A program made the position numbers and the translations under genes. A stretch of 64,000 nucleotides of DNA. It comes from Salvia splendens. Its lineage: Eukaryota; Streptophyta; Magnoliopsida; Lamiales; Lamiaceae. The notes below the pieces were generated by a model, which saw nothing but the letters and a program-made list of their open reading frames with translations, searched no databases and was not told the origin of the DNA. Positions 35,841 to 48,529 of this stretch are shown piece by piece (within the stretch, counting starts at the first letter, position 1; every line of letters begins with the position of its first letter). The stretch spans positions 25,351,267 through 25,415,266 of the forward strand of contig NC_056051.1 in assembly GCF_004379255.2 (NCBI RefSeq), in the 5' to 3' direction.

Positions 35841-37962
35841 GGTATTAATAGGTTTACGTTGAAGTGTGAGTTTTTGGTGTTTATGAAATGTAACTTTCAA
35901 CTTTTTTGACTAAAAGATTTAGCCTTTTTGCCCATCTAACTATGTAGTTTATCCTTTTATTGGAAGAATTGGATTGATTTTTATGGATGCAATTTCGTGG
36001 TTGTGCCATAGTAATTTTCATTAATGGAGTTGACACCAATCGTTGTCTTTGTTACATTCGATTTTGTTACTATGGATGAAATGGATAGAATGGCATAATT
36101 AGTTCGTTATCCATAAATAGAATATTGTTAGATTAGTTAATTAGGTAAATCATGTTATCCGCGTCTCCAAATTATTTGGGTTAAAGACAAAATAATTACA
36201 ATTCTTGATGAACTAAAAACGTTGTAATGTTTGGATGCCTTTCTATTAATAGTTATATATAAAACTCCACTCTTTAATCATGAGGGTTAGAATATTGTGG
36301 TACTTTGCAACTCGCGGCATGTGACTTGTTTTTCTAATTGAAGAGCTTTGTGCATATGAGTATCTTTATTATTTGACTAAATTTTGGAGCTTAGTTACCA
36401 ACTTTTTACTATATTTTGGAGCCTAATTAGTTCCAATTTTTACGTAATTTACACCTAAAAAAACAGCATATCATATATACTACTAGTATGATTGTATGAA
36501 TGAGCAAGATTTTATGGGCATGTTCCTCTTTCTCTACGTCCAGGAACGTGCGAGTCTTACCGTATGATTGATTTGTTGACTGGTTTGTATGTGCGGGTGT
36601 TTTTCTTGGTTTCAGTTATAGTTTTGCTTTGTCCCTTGTTTGAGTGCTTTCGGTTTTACCAAAGATGTCAATCTGCATGCTTAAGACTCGTAGGGAGTTG
36701 GTTTTTTCTTTTGTTATTGGTTTGTTGATTTTTTGGCAAATCCTTGTTAATTGTCTTAATCCATGAACTTCTCCTCATTAGCATCGGTAATTTGAGTATT
36801 TTCCTTATATGAAAAAAAACAATCTATACCACACATATGTCTACCTAATACTACATAGCACTATATTAAATCACATCTACATAGTCTACCAAATAGGAGT
36901 AATATGAAAATGAATATTAAGTTTTGAAAGAAATTCTATCTCTTGCACATTTATTAATCCATATACATACACGCTTCATTACCTTTCTTGCTTAAGCAAA
37001 GGACCGAATGAAATATGGTTGTATAAAATTTATGCCTAAAATTAGATGCATAGGGACATGGGTGATTGTCCTCATTAATTTCAAACAACATAGGGTATGG
37101 GTGAGCAAAGAAAAATCTTGCTTTAATTATTCAAGATATTCTATTACTAAGATTCTTGGAATCAATTAATCATTTTTGAAAAAAAAAAACTTTTTTAAGA
37201 CAAACAATGGGTACTTGAAATCCTGACCATAATGACAAATGCAACACATTACCTAACCATGATGAAAATATATCTTAATTCCCAAATCCCCCTTCACCGA
37301 TTAGTCTATTGAGCTCAAAATCTCTACATGTGTATAGTTGGAAATGGAAGTAAATGAAAGTAAAACTTAATTATTTTATAGAACGGATTAAAATGAATAA
37401 AATGAGACTGTTTTTTTAGGAATATAGTAGGTAATATTTTAATATAAAAATGCCAAAAAAATTATTGAAGTGGAAGGAAAAGTTGTGTCGGTCACTCTTA
37501 TATTTTATAAATGTATAGATTTTAATTAGAAGAAAATAAAATTATAAAATTCAATATTAATTAGGTAAATTCGATTCTATTTTAGTTTCGTTCCATATAC
37601 CTACAATAATAATAATAATAATAAGCCTCTATTTAATGATACTTCTTCTTCAGTAATTAATTTTTTGTTACTCTGAAAATTTAATATGTTTACCGTTGAC
37701 GATTTCTATTTTCTATATTTTATAAATGAAGAAGAATATTAATTAAATGAATAAAATACATAAAACAAACACAATGACTCGGCGGGTCGGCCCAAAAAGA
37801 GGTCTACAATAAGGTCTGGGCCTCAGTATTTAAGTTTAAAAGAAATTAATTATTGGGCTTTCAGAATACGTTCTTGGGCTAAAAAAGTAAAATGCTGAAA
37901 TTTACTTCCGGTCTAATTGGTGCTGGGTGAGGAGCGAGGGGATCGGGTTGAGACGATGGTGA
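35841..37962. other. Intergenic region, no gene seen
   Basis: AT-rich, with a (TAA)n microsatellite at 37604-37624 and no ORF of note. A patch at 37780-37870 has several 'gggcc'/'gggct' motifs of the kind found in plant promoters and site II elements, but no gene follows on either strand. Confidence 0.5.
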
Positions 37963-38145
37963 CCGTGGCGGATCCAGGATTTTCAATCTGGGGTGCAAAA
38001 GCAAAAAAGAATTCCATTCAGATTTAAAAATTCAAAACATGACTGATTTTTTTTTTCTCTTTGTTTTGTTTTATCAATTGTTCTATTATTTAAAATATAG
38101 TTTTGGGGGTACAGTACCCCTTGTTACCATGTGTATACGCCAGTG
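37963..38145. mobile_element. hAT-type MITE, 183 bp, perfect 8-bp target duplication
   Basis: GATGGTGA occurs exactly at both borders (37955-37962 and 38146-38153). Between them the element starts CCGTGGCGGATCCAGG and ends GTATACGCCAGTG, whose inverted form CACTGGCGTATAC matches the left end loosely over the first 8 bases. The layout (GGCGGATCC start, then GGGGTGC) resembles the MITE at 3384, so they are probably distant members of one superfamily. It is non-coding. Confidence 0.8.
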
Positions 38146-38153
38146 GATGGTGA

Positions 38154-40110
38154 GGTCGCGGGTCAGAGGCTAGGGCGTGGGAAACGGTGAACATAAATTC
38201 AATAATTATGATTATGTTTTTCTTGTTTTAATCGGTCATTTACTTATATTCGTGAATTTGCTAAAGTAAGTTACTAGATAAATAACTAGGTTTGGGTCGG
38301 TTCACTTATATCTGAACTCAACTTATCAATAACTGAAACCAAACCCTAATTCGAGTTGAGATTTTTGTAAATCTCCAAAATATCAGCTAGACAATGGCAA
38401 AATCATCCCATACATCGTTGGATACTATGTCTATGTTGTTATATGTATATGTGTCAGAGTGTGTGAAAATTGAGTCATTGTCAACTCCATGACTGTAACA
38501 TACCTTCACAGGTTTCTTGCCAAAAAACTATTTCTACAAAAAAGGGGTAGTTAAAATGGATGAGTTTTCCACATCATATTTATCCACTCTTGATATAATT
38601 CTATCTTTTTTCTCTCTCTTGTCGACGTGGCTCTATGTGTTCCTTAACTGAAGTTTCACATTTATAGAAACAAAAAAAATATTGAATTTATGTGCAAAAA
38701 TAGCTGTGCTTGTAGAGGCAATTTTAAAAAGGAAAATGAATATTTTTTCAATAATTCATCTATATACATGTTCTTGAAATTGCTAGATTTTTATGGTATC
38801 TAAGAATATTTAGACAGAATGTGCTGTTTCGGACATGGTATGGATAACATGATGGCTAGACCATTAAAATGCAAATTTGGATTTTTGCTAAATTTTGGAG
38901 ACATTGTAGGATTTTAGGTATGGTGATCTTGATGAACATATTTTAAAATAAAACAAGAATGTTGCATACAATGAACAATTATTTTAATTTCTTGCCATGC
39001 CTAAAATATCTTATGACAAACAACAAGGTAGCTAACTTCAGTTGAGAAGTTAAAATACAGTTAACAAATTATATGGGAATGTATATATTACTATTAATAA
39101 TTTTGAATATTGTCTACTACTAAGTCGACCTCACTACACAAAGCTCATCAAATTCTCATGCATATTTGATTTACAAGATTCGAACATAATCCTATTGGTA
39201 TAACTGATGCAGTTTCAACTGACAAAGTTGAAAAAGTCAGAATCTCGAAATGACTTAAAATTCGCATGAAACTTGCCGAACGAGGTGATAAATCAAACTC
39301 GGCGCTCCTCCAAAGAAAGTCGTTTCAGAGGTGAAACACCCTTTACTATTTTCCAATTTTTAGGTTATTTTCAGATTTTATTTCATATTTCCTTTCCGTT
39401 AATTTTAAGGTTTGTCCGCATATAAATAATGGGAACTGTTTTTTTGCAATCAGTGTTTTATATTGAATTAAAGAGTTTTCAAGAAACTAGAGTTTTTTAA
39501 ATTTCTTGCATAGTTTAATTATTCTTGCAGATCAATTGATATCAATAATAGTCAATCCACAAATTATCACCAAATCAAATCTAGCAAACAATATTTATAT
39601 TTTTAGGCTAACAATAAATATCTGAATAGCTTTACTTCCATTATAGAAAAGTTTCCATCTTTAACACCAAAATCATTACCATATTTTATCTCCCATCACT
39701 ATTATTTTTTGGAATTGGGGACCATGATTTATAGACTTCGAACAGTATTATCAAAAAGAGACAATTCTTTCAAAAGGGGTCTCATTCAATCTTCTTCTTT
39801 CTTCTATTTTGTGCCTTTTTCCTCCACAATAAAAATATAAAATATTAGAAAATACTGTATTAATACTTGTACTCATCCATGACAAAGCACACAAGAATCC
39901 TGCAATCTGAAATTCAGCCAATCAGCAACCAAAAATTACGATAATATTTAGCCTTTCAACCAATCAGAGAAGAGATAAGGTCCTTTGTGGGCCCAAAAGT
40001 GCAAAGCCCATAAAAGTGTGGAAAAAGTGTATATAGTTTTTGAAAAATAGAGCAAAAGTGCATCTAGTGGGCCCAACTCCAATTTAAATTATTGCCCCTA
40101 AAAATTGGAC
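38154..40110. other. Intergenic region upstream of the B-box gene
   Basis: No gene seen. The stretch 39205-39560 (TGATGCAG, TATAAATAATGGGA at about 39420, then a leader ending GCAGATCAATTGATATC) has the feel of a solo LTR or its fragment. I could not find matching ends or a target duplication, so I do not call it. 39960-40080 has several 'gggccc' and 'ccaat' motifs likely belonging to the B-box gene promoter. Confidence 0.45.
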
Positions 40111-40115
40111 TTCTT

Positions 40116-40123
40116 TATATAAA
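40116..40123 (+). promoter_or_regulatory. TATA box of the B-box/CCT gene
   Basis: TATATAAA 150 bases before the chosen ATG, allowing a 5' UTR of about 115 nt. Confidence 0.6.
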
Positions 40124-40265
40124 CATGAAATCCTAACACATTTTTTCTTGCCTTTTCCTTGCAGCCTTTTACTTGGTTGCGTTTAATTTCATTTTTTCCC
40201 AAGTGTTCAAATACACTCATACTTATATATATACACACGTATACGTACCAAAAAAGAGAAATTCA

Positions 40266-41675
40266 ATGGTTTCTTCAGACAAAAAATTGGCTAATGTTGT
40301 TGGAGGCAAATCAATTAGGGCTTGCGATAGCTGCGTTAGAAAACGTGCCTCGTGGTATTGCACGGCCGACGATGCATTCCTATGCCAATCGTGCGACTCC
40401 ACGGTCCACTCAGCGAACCCTCTTGCTCGCAGGCATGAGAGAGTTTGCCTGAAGACCGTGTTGCCCTCGGTCAAACCTTTTGACCGTGGACTCAGAATCT
40501 CTGTGCCTTCCTGGCATCAGGGTTTCACCAGGAAGGCACGGACCCCGAGGAAGGGAAAGCACACCAAGTGCGGCCCTACTGACGGGCGATTCCTCAGCAC
40601 CGACCGCACCCACAACCACCTCGTCCCGGAGATCTCAGGCGAGGAGAACTCGCACGACGACGAGCAATTGCTCTACCGGGTCCCGATATTCGACCCGTCG
40701 GTCGCCGAATTGTGCATTTCGGTGAACTCGAACGAGGCCGTCGTCGGGAACCCGAACGACGGGGAGATCACGCCGGGTTCTGCACCCGGATTCGACGGGT
40801 TTCTTCCGTCGGAATTGGATCTTGCCGAATTCGCGGCGGATGTTGAGAGCTTGCTAGGGAAAGGTCTTGATGAGGAGGCATTCGACATTGAAGGGCTTGG
40901 GATTTTGGATGATGAGAGGAAGAGGGAGAGGGAGAGGGAGAGTGGTTTGGGGAGTGAGAAGGTGAAAGTTGAGCATGATGAGGAGATTGATCATCTAAAT
41001 ATTGATGGTGAATATATTGGTGTTGGGAGAGAAACATTCGAGTTGAATTTCGCCTATGATTCTCCTATAAATGGTGAAGATGAGGAATTGGACACAAAAG
41101 AAATAAGCATGGAGCAAATTTTTGGGAGCAATTTTGAAGATTCTAACAAAGTCTTTGATCATGATGAGGATGATGCTAAGAAGATCTTCTTGAGGCTAAA
41201 CTACGAGGGCATTCTGTCCGCGTGGGACGAGGAGTCTCCGTGGACGACCGGGGAGCGACCGAAGGTGAACCCTAACGATTGGCTGTCTGATTTTGTGGTA
41301 TGTATGATTTAATTAAGTGTGTACATTTAAGTGCACCGATTGATAAATGTCACGTATTTCATTAGGGGTAGCTATTTAATTTCAAAATTTTCTAAATTTG
41401 ATTTTTTTACTCGATTATAGGGCACGTGTGGGGCAGTACATGTCTACGGAGACATCGGGATGATGGGCGGGCAGCAGGCGCGTGCGGGGGGCGACGGAGG
41501 GAGAGAAGCGCGGGTGTCGAGGTATAGAGAGAAGCGGCGGACAAGGTTGTTTTCAAAGAAAATAAGGTACGAGGTTCGGAAATTGAATGCAGAGAAGAGG
41601 CCTCGGATGAAAGGGAGGTTTGTGAAGAGAGCAAATTTTGTGGCATCGGCGGCTTTAGCATTGATCAATAAATAA
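40266..41675 (+). CDS. COL16: B-box/CCT zinc-finger protein, CONSTANS-LIKE 16 type
   Basis: Two exons (40266-41297 and 41421-41675) give 428 aa. One B-box is at residues about 20-62 ([13 protein letters not shown]...[22 protein letters not shown]) with all zinc-binding Cys/His/Asp positions. There is no second B-box. A long acidic middle contains a Glu/Arg run ([17 protein letters not shown], about residues 216-230), and a complete C-terminal CCT domain lies in exon 2 (residues about 372-414, [20 protein letters not shown]...). One B-box plus CCT is the COL6/7/8/16 class. Members are nuclear regulators of light, flowering, chlorophyll or branching responses; the exact role is not predictable. 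I start at the ATG at 40266 ([10 protein letters not shown]), because the in-frame ATG at 40173 would add 31 hydrophobic residues lying in the presumed 5' UTR. The intron sits before the CCT exon, as usual in this class. Confidence 0.92.
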
Positions 41676-43876
41676 GGTTTTGTTTTAACAGTGAAATGTC
41701 GTGTTAACGATTTGGTAACTGCCTTAATGAATTTTTTTCTGTATAGCAATTGTTTATTATTCTTTTGCAGAATCTAAATTTTTTCCAACCTAAATTGATT
41801 GATTTTATTGAAAGAGTCGACTCAATTTCAAAGACTCCTTGTAATTAAAATTCATATTAGTTACAATTCGGCTCATATTGTAAATAAATATTTTCATTTT
41901 CCAACTTAAATTGATTAATATATTTGATGGAATCGCTCTAACTTCCAAGATTCCTTAAAATGTTATACTACTATCTAACAACTTTAAAATTTTAAAAACC
42001 TTTAACTAATTATCATCGACAACTACCATTTATAGCATATAAAGTTCTAAAAACTTCCATCACAATTCACAAACTTGTAAGTGTAGTAACATTCTTGATA
42101 TAGACATACATAATTGTAAGAAAATTATATAATTAAGAGGGGCAAATGGGATTCATTTTTTTTTCTTCAAATAACCATTATATAATTGTTAGTAAGTGAA
42201 TATGCAAGTGTGTTTAAAGGAACAAAAAGTGAGTGAGAATGGCCCTCCATGTTAAATTCAAATCTTGGAACTTTGTGATAATAAGAGAGGTGTTGATATC
42301 CATGAATGGTACCTTTTGGATTTATAAATTAAAAAATAGGAAACATAAGCTAGTTGCAGATGTGACCTTTTCTACTAAGAAAAAGACTAATCAATGAAAA
42401 GTATAAATATCTACAAAAACTTTTTCTCAAGAAATAAATATCTTAACATCTCTCTAATTTAACTATATTATTAGAGAATGAGGGCGTTTCTTTGTGTACA
42501 ATTGGCTATGGGCTTTATTTGGGCCTGTGAAAAATAGAATGGGATTTTAAAGGGAATAAAAAATTTGAGGCTATACGATTTGATTGGGCTCTAAGAGCAT
42601 CTTTCAATGGCCCGATATCTAGTTTGGGCTTTGTTTTGAGCCCACATCTTTCAGTTACATGCAGAGGTTTTGATTTCTTTCAATATAGATCTCATATTTC
42701 CTTTTCAGTTTGTTTTCACATCTACATTTTATTGTATTTATACATGAGTATCATATTTCACCAACTCATTTCACCCGTTCACACTTTATTCTAAAATTAA
42801 TATAAAAATGAGATTCACGTTACACTAATTTTAATGAAATCAATACATATTCTTTAGGAGAAGATGAGTATTCCTTATTCATTATTCACATAATTTTATA
42901 AGACTAATACCATGGAAAACCTTTTTTCTTTATGCTTAATCTTATCTTACTCTAATGGGAGGCCACCTGCTGAAAAGGAATTCAGTCAAAAGATTTAGCC
43001 CATTGGGATTAAAGTTATTTTAAAAAGCCCAAATAATTCCTTATATTCACATTGGGCTTGATAAGCCTCTGTTTTAGCCCACCAATGCTAATATAGGATT
43101 GTGATTTCAAATTTTGATTATTTTTCTTCCTCTCCTCTCCTTTCTTGAATGAATGAACATTTGATTTTTCATTTATGTAGCAAATTGCTTACCAAGTTAG
43201 AAGGGTGCGATTAATGTGTGTGAGTTGGCCCGGGGTAGAGTGTTTAATGTCCGAAACCAGAACTCTACCATGACGCGACCTTCAAATTCTGTCTATTAAC
43301 CTATAAAAAATTACAATCAAAATGGACAATTTAACTAATAATTTAATTAGAACATATGTGACACTTGAAAGTGAAATTTGCACATTGAGAACCAATAGCA
43401 AGCAAAATGAGACATGATTAATGGTTGATAAATAAAAGAATAAAAAAATAGAAATCCAATAGTAATGAGTAGTGTTTGGCAGAGAATGGGACAGAAGGAT
43501 TTCAATTTGATGCCATTCCAAAGCACTACCAAACAAGCCCTTCCCAGAACACTAATTAAACTCACTCAGCTTTTTCGACTTTGATCCGCCGCACAATACG
43601 TGACTTTTTCTTACCTCGATTTTCCTCTCTCTCTCTCTCTCCTCAAAATCTCTCCTTCTCTCTCTTCAAAATCTTCACAGTTGCAGTTTCATGGATAGGA
43701 CTTCACTGCATTAAAAACCAAGTAAAGGCGATGCAGATTTGACTATAAAGAGAATTTTCCATGCTTTGATATGTTGATTCACAAACCGTACTATTATTTT
43801 TATAGCAAATTTTTCATTTTCTCGGAGTTCGAGATTGAAGTGATTTTGATTACTAAAACATCAAGTCAAAAGCATA
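41676..43876. other. Intergenic region, no gene seen
   Basis: AT-rich 3' flank of the B-box gene. 42490-43080 contains repeated 'gggctt' and 'agccca' motifs, and 43560-43760 is CT-rich and looks like an orphan 5' UTR (promoter-like GGGCC/CT content, first ATG at 43691 giving only 7 codons). No gene continues on the plus strand because a Stowaway MITE and decayed DNA follow. Confidence 0.5.
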
Positions 43877-44131
43877 CTCCCTCCATTCCATAGTAACGAA
43901 GACGTTTCTTTACCGACACAGATATTAAGAAAAATTGTGTTAGTTGAGTTAAGTAAAGAGAGAATAAAGTGGAAAATGAAAAAGATAGAGAGATGAAGAG
44001 AGAAAAAAGTAAGAGATAGTAAAGTAGGTGTGGAAAAATGTGTTGACTTTTACTAAAAAAGGAAATGACTATATTACTATGGAACGTATTAAAACGGAAA
44101 AAATGACTCTATTATTATGGAACGGAGGGAG
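43877..44131. mobile_element. Stowaway-type MITE, 255 bp
   Basis: CTCCCTCCATTCCATAGTAA at the left; ATTATGGAACGGAGGGAG at the right; TA on both sides (43875-43876 and 44132-44133). Its interior ('gagttaagtaaagagagaa', 'gtgttgacttttac') differs from the copies flanking GlnRS, so it belongs to another subfamily. Confidence 0.88.
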
Positions 44132-44214
44132 TATAAGTGATTTAGGGTTTAGATAAATTTTGTCTTGATTTTAAGATACTTTATGGAGTATACACAGAAT
44201 ATTCTGGTCTTATA

Positions 44215-44387
44215 CTCCCTCTGTCAGCGAATGTTCGTCCCATTTCTCCATTATAGTCCGTCTGAGAATAGGAGTTTTAGTTCAATTTTACTCGAATTCT
44301 ACTGACTTTTTTCCAATAATTTTTGTAATATTTCTTAAAACTCGTGCATGCTATAAAGAAGTGAGACTTCTAATGGAGGAAGAAGTA
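44215..44387. mobile_element. Degenerate Stowaway-type MITE
   Basis: The left end CTCCCTCTGTCAGCGAATG follows TA; the right end 'aatggaggaagaag' followed by TA is eroded. The interior phrase 'tttcttaaaactcgtg' is common in Stowaway copies (compare 4776-4790). It lies less than 100 bp from the element at 43877. Confidence 0.5.
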
Positions 44388-47059
44388 ATATCAAGATAAA
44401 TGAAACTTTCATAAGTGCGTATTATGTTTTGAATAGGATATTATGAGTGTAGTGTACTAGTCCAATTTATCACAATACACACTTTTATAGTAGTAGTATA
44501 TAATATAATTAGGGTTGATGTGCATGAGAGGCCATTTTTATGATGTTTTTTTTGTTATATTTTGGATATACTTAGTTTTTATACTAGTTTTATAGAGGAG
44601 TTCGTGTTTTAGAAATGACACAATTAAGCCTGAGTAGATAATTGCTTCATGATAAATCAAGTGTTTCTTATCTTTGTTAATTTCTTTCATCAAGGAATTC
44701 TTGTTATATTTGTTAATTGTTTTGTAATCAACTAAATTAGTTGTTGCTTACAAAAAAATGTGGAGTTGTGAATATAAAAATTGTGCTAATTGTATCTATT
44801 ATTTGCAAAATCCTCGCCGAGATTGCATTTGGAGATGCTCTAGTATAAAATTTTGGTGCACCAAAACCTAGCCATACTCAATAACACGACTAATTCTGAG
44901 CCCAAAAAGGTTTCCTCAAACTATTCTTTGTCTTTTTATTTCATCAACTTTTATGTCAACAAATAAAAGTTTAAATTTAAATAAAATCTCCAAATATGAA
45001 AACTTTAAACTTGATATACCCGGTATGTCCCTGACATTAAATTGTTTTTATTCATTGATATGGATTTGTCTGTATAATTTTTTTTATGGGTAGAAGACAA
45101 AAAGTTCACTGCAAAAAAAAAACTAAATATATTATTATTCTGAGTAAATTACATTTCAACTGATGTTCTGGATCGCACGGTCTTGTCAAAAAAAGACTGA
45201 TTAATTTGGCTAATTTCTCTTCATTGACTTAACTCATTTTTTTCTTCTTTTTAAAATTTTCATTAGTTTTTGGTAATTATATTCAGTAATTTATTTATCA
45301 CTACGTATGTTTGCATCATGCCCGGTACAATTATTCTAATTTCGCAACGAATAAAACCTCTTTTTACTTATATATGCTCAATTTTGGACCCAAATTAATC
45401 AAGAAATAAGAGAACCCAATTGAATTCTTCAATATAAATTATGTACTCCAGTTGGATTCCTGAATCTTAAATAAGTACTAACAAAATGCAGTTGGATTCC
45501 TTGCAAGCTCATGTATTTCTACTTTATACCATGATTAAAAAAATATTTTGTCAATTTAGAATATCTAACTCAAAAAATGAAAAATTGAACATAGAATATG
45601 CAATTGGACTCATCTTCCAAGGAATGTGGAACAGCCGCCTCATACATATATTAATTCCCTCAATCAGAATTTTACTCCATTAAATTAAGGGTTCCTCATT
45701 CATTATTAATTGGGTTTTCTCATTCATCTATTTCTTTCCTTTTCGTTTTGTTTATTAGGAATATTTTACACTATTTTCAAATATATCCTTACCATTTTCA
45801 AATATTATTGACTTTCTTTTACTAACCATTGTTACATTAAATGAAAATTTTATTTTGAATGTAATCCTAATTAACTCATAGTCACTCAAAGAAGCAAGAC
45901 AGTGACAATGCAAGGAATCTGAGCAATAGGTAAAAACCAACACAAATTTGCTTATGATGTATTTTCAAACAAAAAAAAAGTTTCCCTCAAAATATAAACT
46001 TACCTATTGCGGAAATATATGCTAATAAAGTGACAAGAATCCAAATGCTCTGACCAAATTGGAAATGCTAAGACTACAAGCAATACTATAATTGCTAGCC
46101 ATGTCTGAGTTCTTCGTAAAGTCGTACACTTTATCCCCTTAGAATCCCAAGTCTTAAGAATCTGATCAAAACCAGAATCTTTTTGCCCTAATTGTGAAAG
46201 GTGGTGTTTGCTTTTGCATCAGTTCAGTGAAAATGCATTACAAGATACTGCAAATTCGTGCAAAGAAAAAGATAGCTAACAGTGTCAATTTATCAGTATC
46301 AGTTTTCTAATTGTCTATCTATTAATAAAACGACTCAAATTTTGATCAAATTTAATTTGAAAATTCCCGGAAAACAATGAAATTTGACTTTGTTCGTAGG
46401 GTGAAAAACTAGTCATATAATTGAATGTTGTTTTACCACAGCTAGATACTTCCACCTATCACATTTCTCGACTATAACATTATCAAAAAATTTCACACGT
46501 GTGATAATTGCAAGCTGAATAAACTTATGATTTTTCCAACTAATTTTGAAATTTGCTAGAAAGAGCAAAAAAATCACTACATTTCATGATTTTCTTAAAT
46601 TACAAATGGAAAAACAATACATGCACTCCCTTTTCTTCAATTAGTAGTGTGTAGGAGTAGTAATTTTTGTGATAAACCGACATCTACATTCCCTTCTCTT
46701 GAATTAGTATTGTGTAACAATTTTGTTGATGAACCGACAAATTTTTGTAAGAAGGGGATCAACAACACACACACACACACAAACATGTATAATACGGTAT
46801 ATAATTATACATATATAAATGAAAGAAGAGCAATTACAGTAATTAAATGGTGATTTATTGAAAAAGCAAAGCAAGAGCATAAAAGGTGAAGAAAATGAGC
46901 TCATATATACAGCAAGGATCTTAATTACCAAAATACCAACGGTTTACCCCTTGAATTCGACCACCGTTGCAGCAACGAAAAGCAAAACGTGGGTATTTTG
47001 GACAAAATACAACTCCAAAAAACATAATTAAGAGATGATTAATTAAAAGCAAAATTCCA
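44388..47059. other. Intergenic region, no gene seen
   Basis: AT-rich with no supported gene; ORFs of 60-70 codons at 45486 and 45755 lack any protein-like features. A CA/GT microsatellite is at 46764-46782. The end of the stretch is probably the 3' UTR of the CLE gene, which is read leftwards. Confidence 0.5.
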
Positions 47060-47290
47060 CTAATTATGCAGAGGATCTGGGCAGCTGGGTATCTTCCTCT
47101 TGTAATCATCGTAGGTTGCGTTTGCTGCGGTGGCGTTGTTGAGATCGGAGATTCTGGTGTGGAAATACTCTCTGAATTTCTGCGTCTGGCTCTTCTCCGG
47201 CGGGTAAATTCTGATGGCGGTGGATTGGGTGGAAATCATGATGATGACGATGAGGAGAATCGCTAGTGTTTTTCCGGCCGGAAACGACAT
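47060..47290 (-). CDS. CLE27: CLE signalling peptide precursor, CLE27-like
   Basis: An intronless 76-aa precursor. It starts MSFPAGKTLAILLIVIIMIS, a clear secretory signal peptide, has a variable middle with putative N-glycosylation sites (NNATAANAT), and ends in the CLE motif RKIPSCPDPLHN at the very C-terminus. CLE peptides are cut out, often hydroxylated at the prolines, and perceived by LRR receptor kinases in meristem, vascular and stress signalling. Cys at position 6 of the dodecapeptide, where most CLEs have Gly, matches Arabidopsis CLE27 (RIVPSCPDPLHN as I recall it). An in-frame ATG at 47365 would place 25 non-hydrophobic residues before the signal peptide, so I use 47290. Confidence 0.9.
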   Translation of the reverse strand: MSFPAGKTLAILLIVIIMISTQSTAIRIYPPEKSQTQKFREYFHTRISDLNNATAANATYDDYKRKIPSCPDPLHN

Positions 47291-47656
47291 CGCCGCCGGT
47301 TTTAGAGACACATTTGTCAGATTGAGATAACTCTGTATCTTGGTAGCGCGATAGAGATGGAACACACGCAGCAGCTTCAGTATTTGAGTGTGTGTGAATT
47401 AACGGCTTTGATCTTTACATACTCCAATATACAACTACTATTACTACTCCACAAGAGAGAGAGAGAGGAAGAGTGTGTATGTATTATGTATACATGCACG
47501 GGTGGGACCCACTGATGGAAACGAATTAATTAATCACTTGCTAGATTAGGGAGTATTTAATTTCTTACTTAACATATGTATAATTATTATTACTACTACT
47601 ATTACTAATAGTAATATTTAAGTATGCTCACTAACTTATATTGATGGATCCACGGA
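47291..47656. other. Promoter region of the CLE gene and spacer
   Basis: GA-rich sequence at 47455-47475 and AT-rich DNA. It presumably contains the leftward CLE promoter; no TATA box is obvious. Ends at the start of the tandem duplication. Confidence 0.45.
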
Positions 47657-48513
47657 ACAAAAGTTGTCGATAGTCAAATTCTACTGTATATTCTCCTTCG
47701 TCACATAACTTATCAGGCAATGACTCGTATATTAGTAGGCCAGATTAGTTATTGAAATATTGTTGTCTGGTTGAAAAATAAATAAATTAATGCACAATTG
47801 AAATTAGGGCCGGGATGGAAGTGAAACTGTTGATGGACTGGAGGTGAAGCTGATGCGGTTGTCAGACCGATTAGCGGCGTGCTTCATTGCTTGGATGAAT
47901 ACTCCTCTACTCAAGTTCGACAAAAACATTGCTTGGTTAATTTGGAATATTCGGAATAAGGATCAATTGGAATCGTGGATTAAAAGTTGGTGTCCGAGTT
48001 TCACCATCTCTACGGAGTTCTTTAACGATGACTTGAGCGACCTCAGAAGTTGGATCGGATAGTAATGTACATTGATCTGTTTGCCTCCTGTTCCTTTGGG
48101 TTTCTGTGTTTGCTTTGTTGTTTCTTTCTCTGATTGTTTGAGTTTATTAGATAGATGCTAATTGTTGCTTCTAGTTGGTTTTGAGGATTTTTTCATATTT
48201 GTCATGAACTCATGGAGATGTTGCCTACTGAATTTTTACTCACCTCCATTTGATATAATAACTACTCCTATAAACTTAGCATAAATTTAGATTGAATCTT
48301 AATAACGTGAAATGTTTTTTATAAGATTCGGTCCTATTAAACATAACCTATCATACTTGTGCCTCATTTTGCCAGATATGTTTGACGAAATATTCACCGT
48401 ACAAATGTGTAGTTTAATTATTTTTTAATTACGGAGTAATTAACGTTTTAATTCATAAAATTAAGAATTGAACTTAATTAGATTTGGAAAAGCATGAGAC
48501 GTGGTCGACCGAA
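47657..48513. repeat. Direct tandem duplication, copy 1
   Basis: The segment starting ACAAAAGTTGTCGATAG recurs 873 bp downstream (48530) and remains alignable to GACGTGGTCGACCGAAA (48513 and 49387). By eye about 11 substitutions and one 1-bp insertion separate the copies over about 857 bp, so identity is near 99 percent. No transposon ends are seen at the borders, so this looks like a plain tandem duplication. Confidence 0.92.
47844..48062 (+). CDS. Unidentified Trp-rich ORF in tandem copy 1
   Basis: A 72-codon frame with protein-like composition (Leu/Asp/Trp-rich: WMNTPLLKFDKNIAWLIW, then SWCPSFTISTEFF). The open frame continues upstream of the first ATG to about 47811 without a stop, so it may be the last exon of a larger gene or a pseudogene fragment. 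Family not recognised. No upstream exons were found. The second copy repeats it almost unchanged, but with a 1-bp insertion just before the conserved part. Confidence 0.35.
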   Translation: MKLMRLSDRLAACFIAWMNTPLLKFDKNIAWLIWNIRNKDQLESWIKSWCPSFTISTEFFNDDLSDLRSWIG

Positions 48514-48529
48514 AAGCATGATGAATCTT

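Noticed and set aside
39205..39560. Possible solo LTR (TATAAATA-like box and leader ending near GCAGATCAATTGATATC)
   Set aside because: No convincing TG/CA ends, target duplication or second copy could be found.
43560..43760. CT-rich, UTR-like stretch suggesting a gene start
   Set aside because: The first ATG gives seven codons and no exon with coding character follows on either strand.
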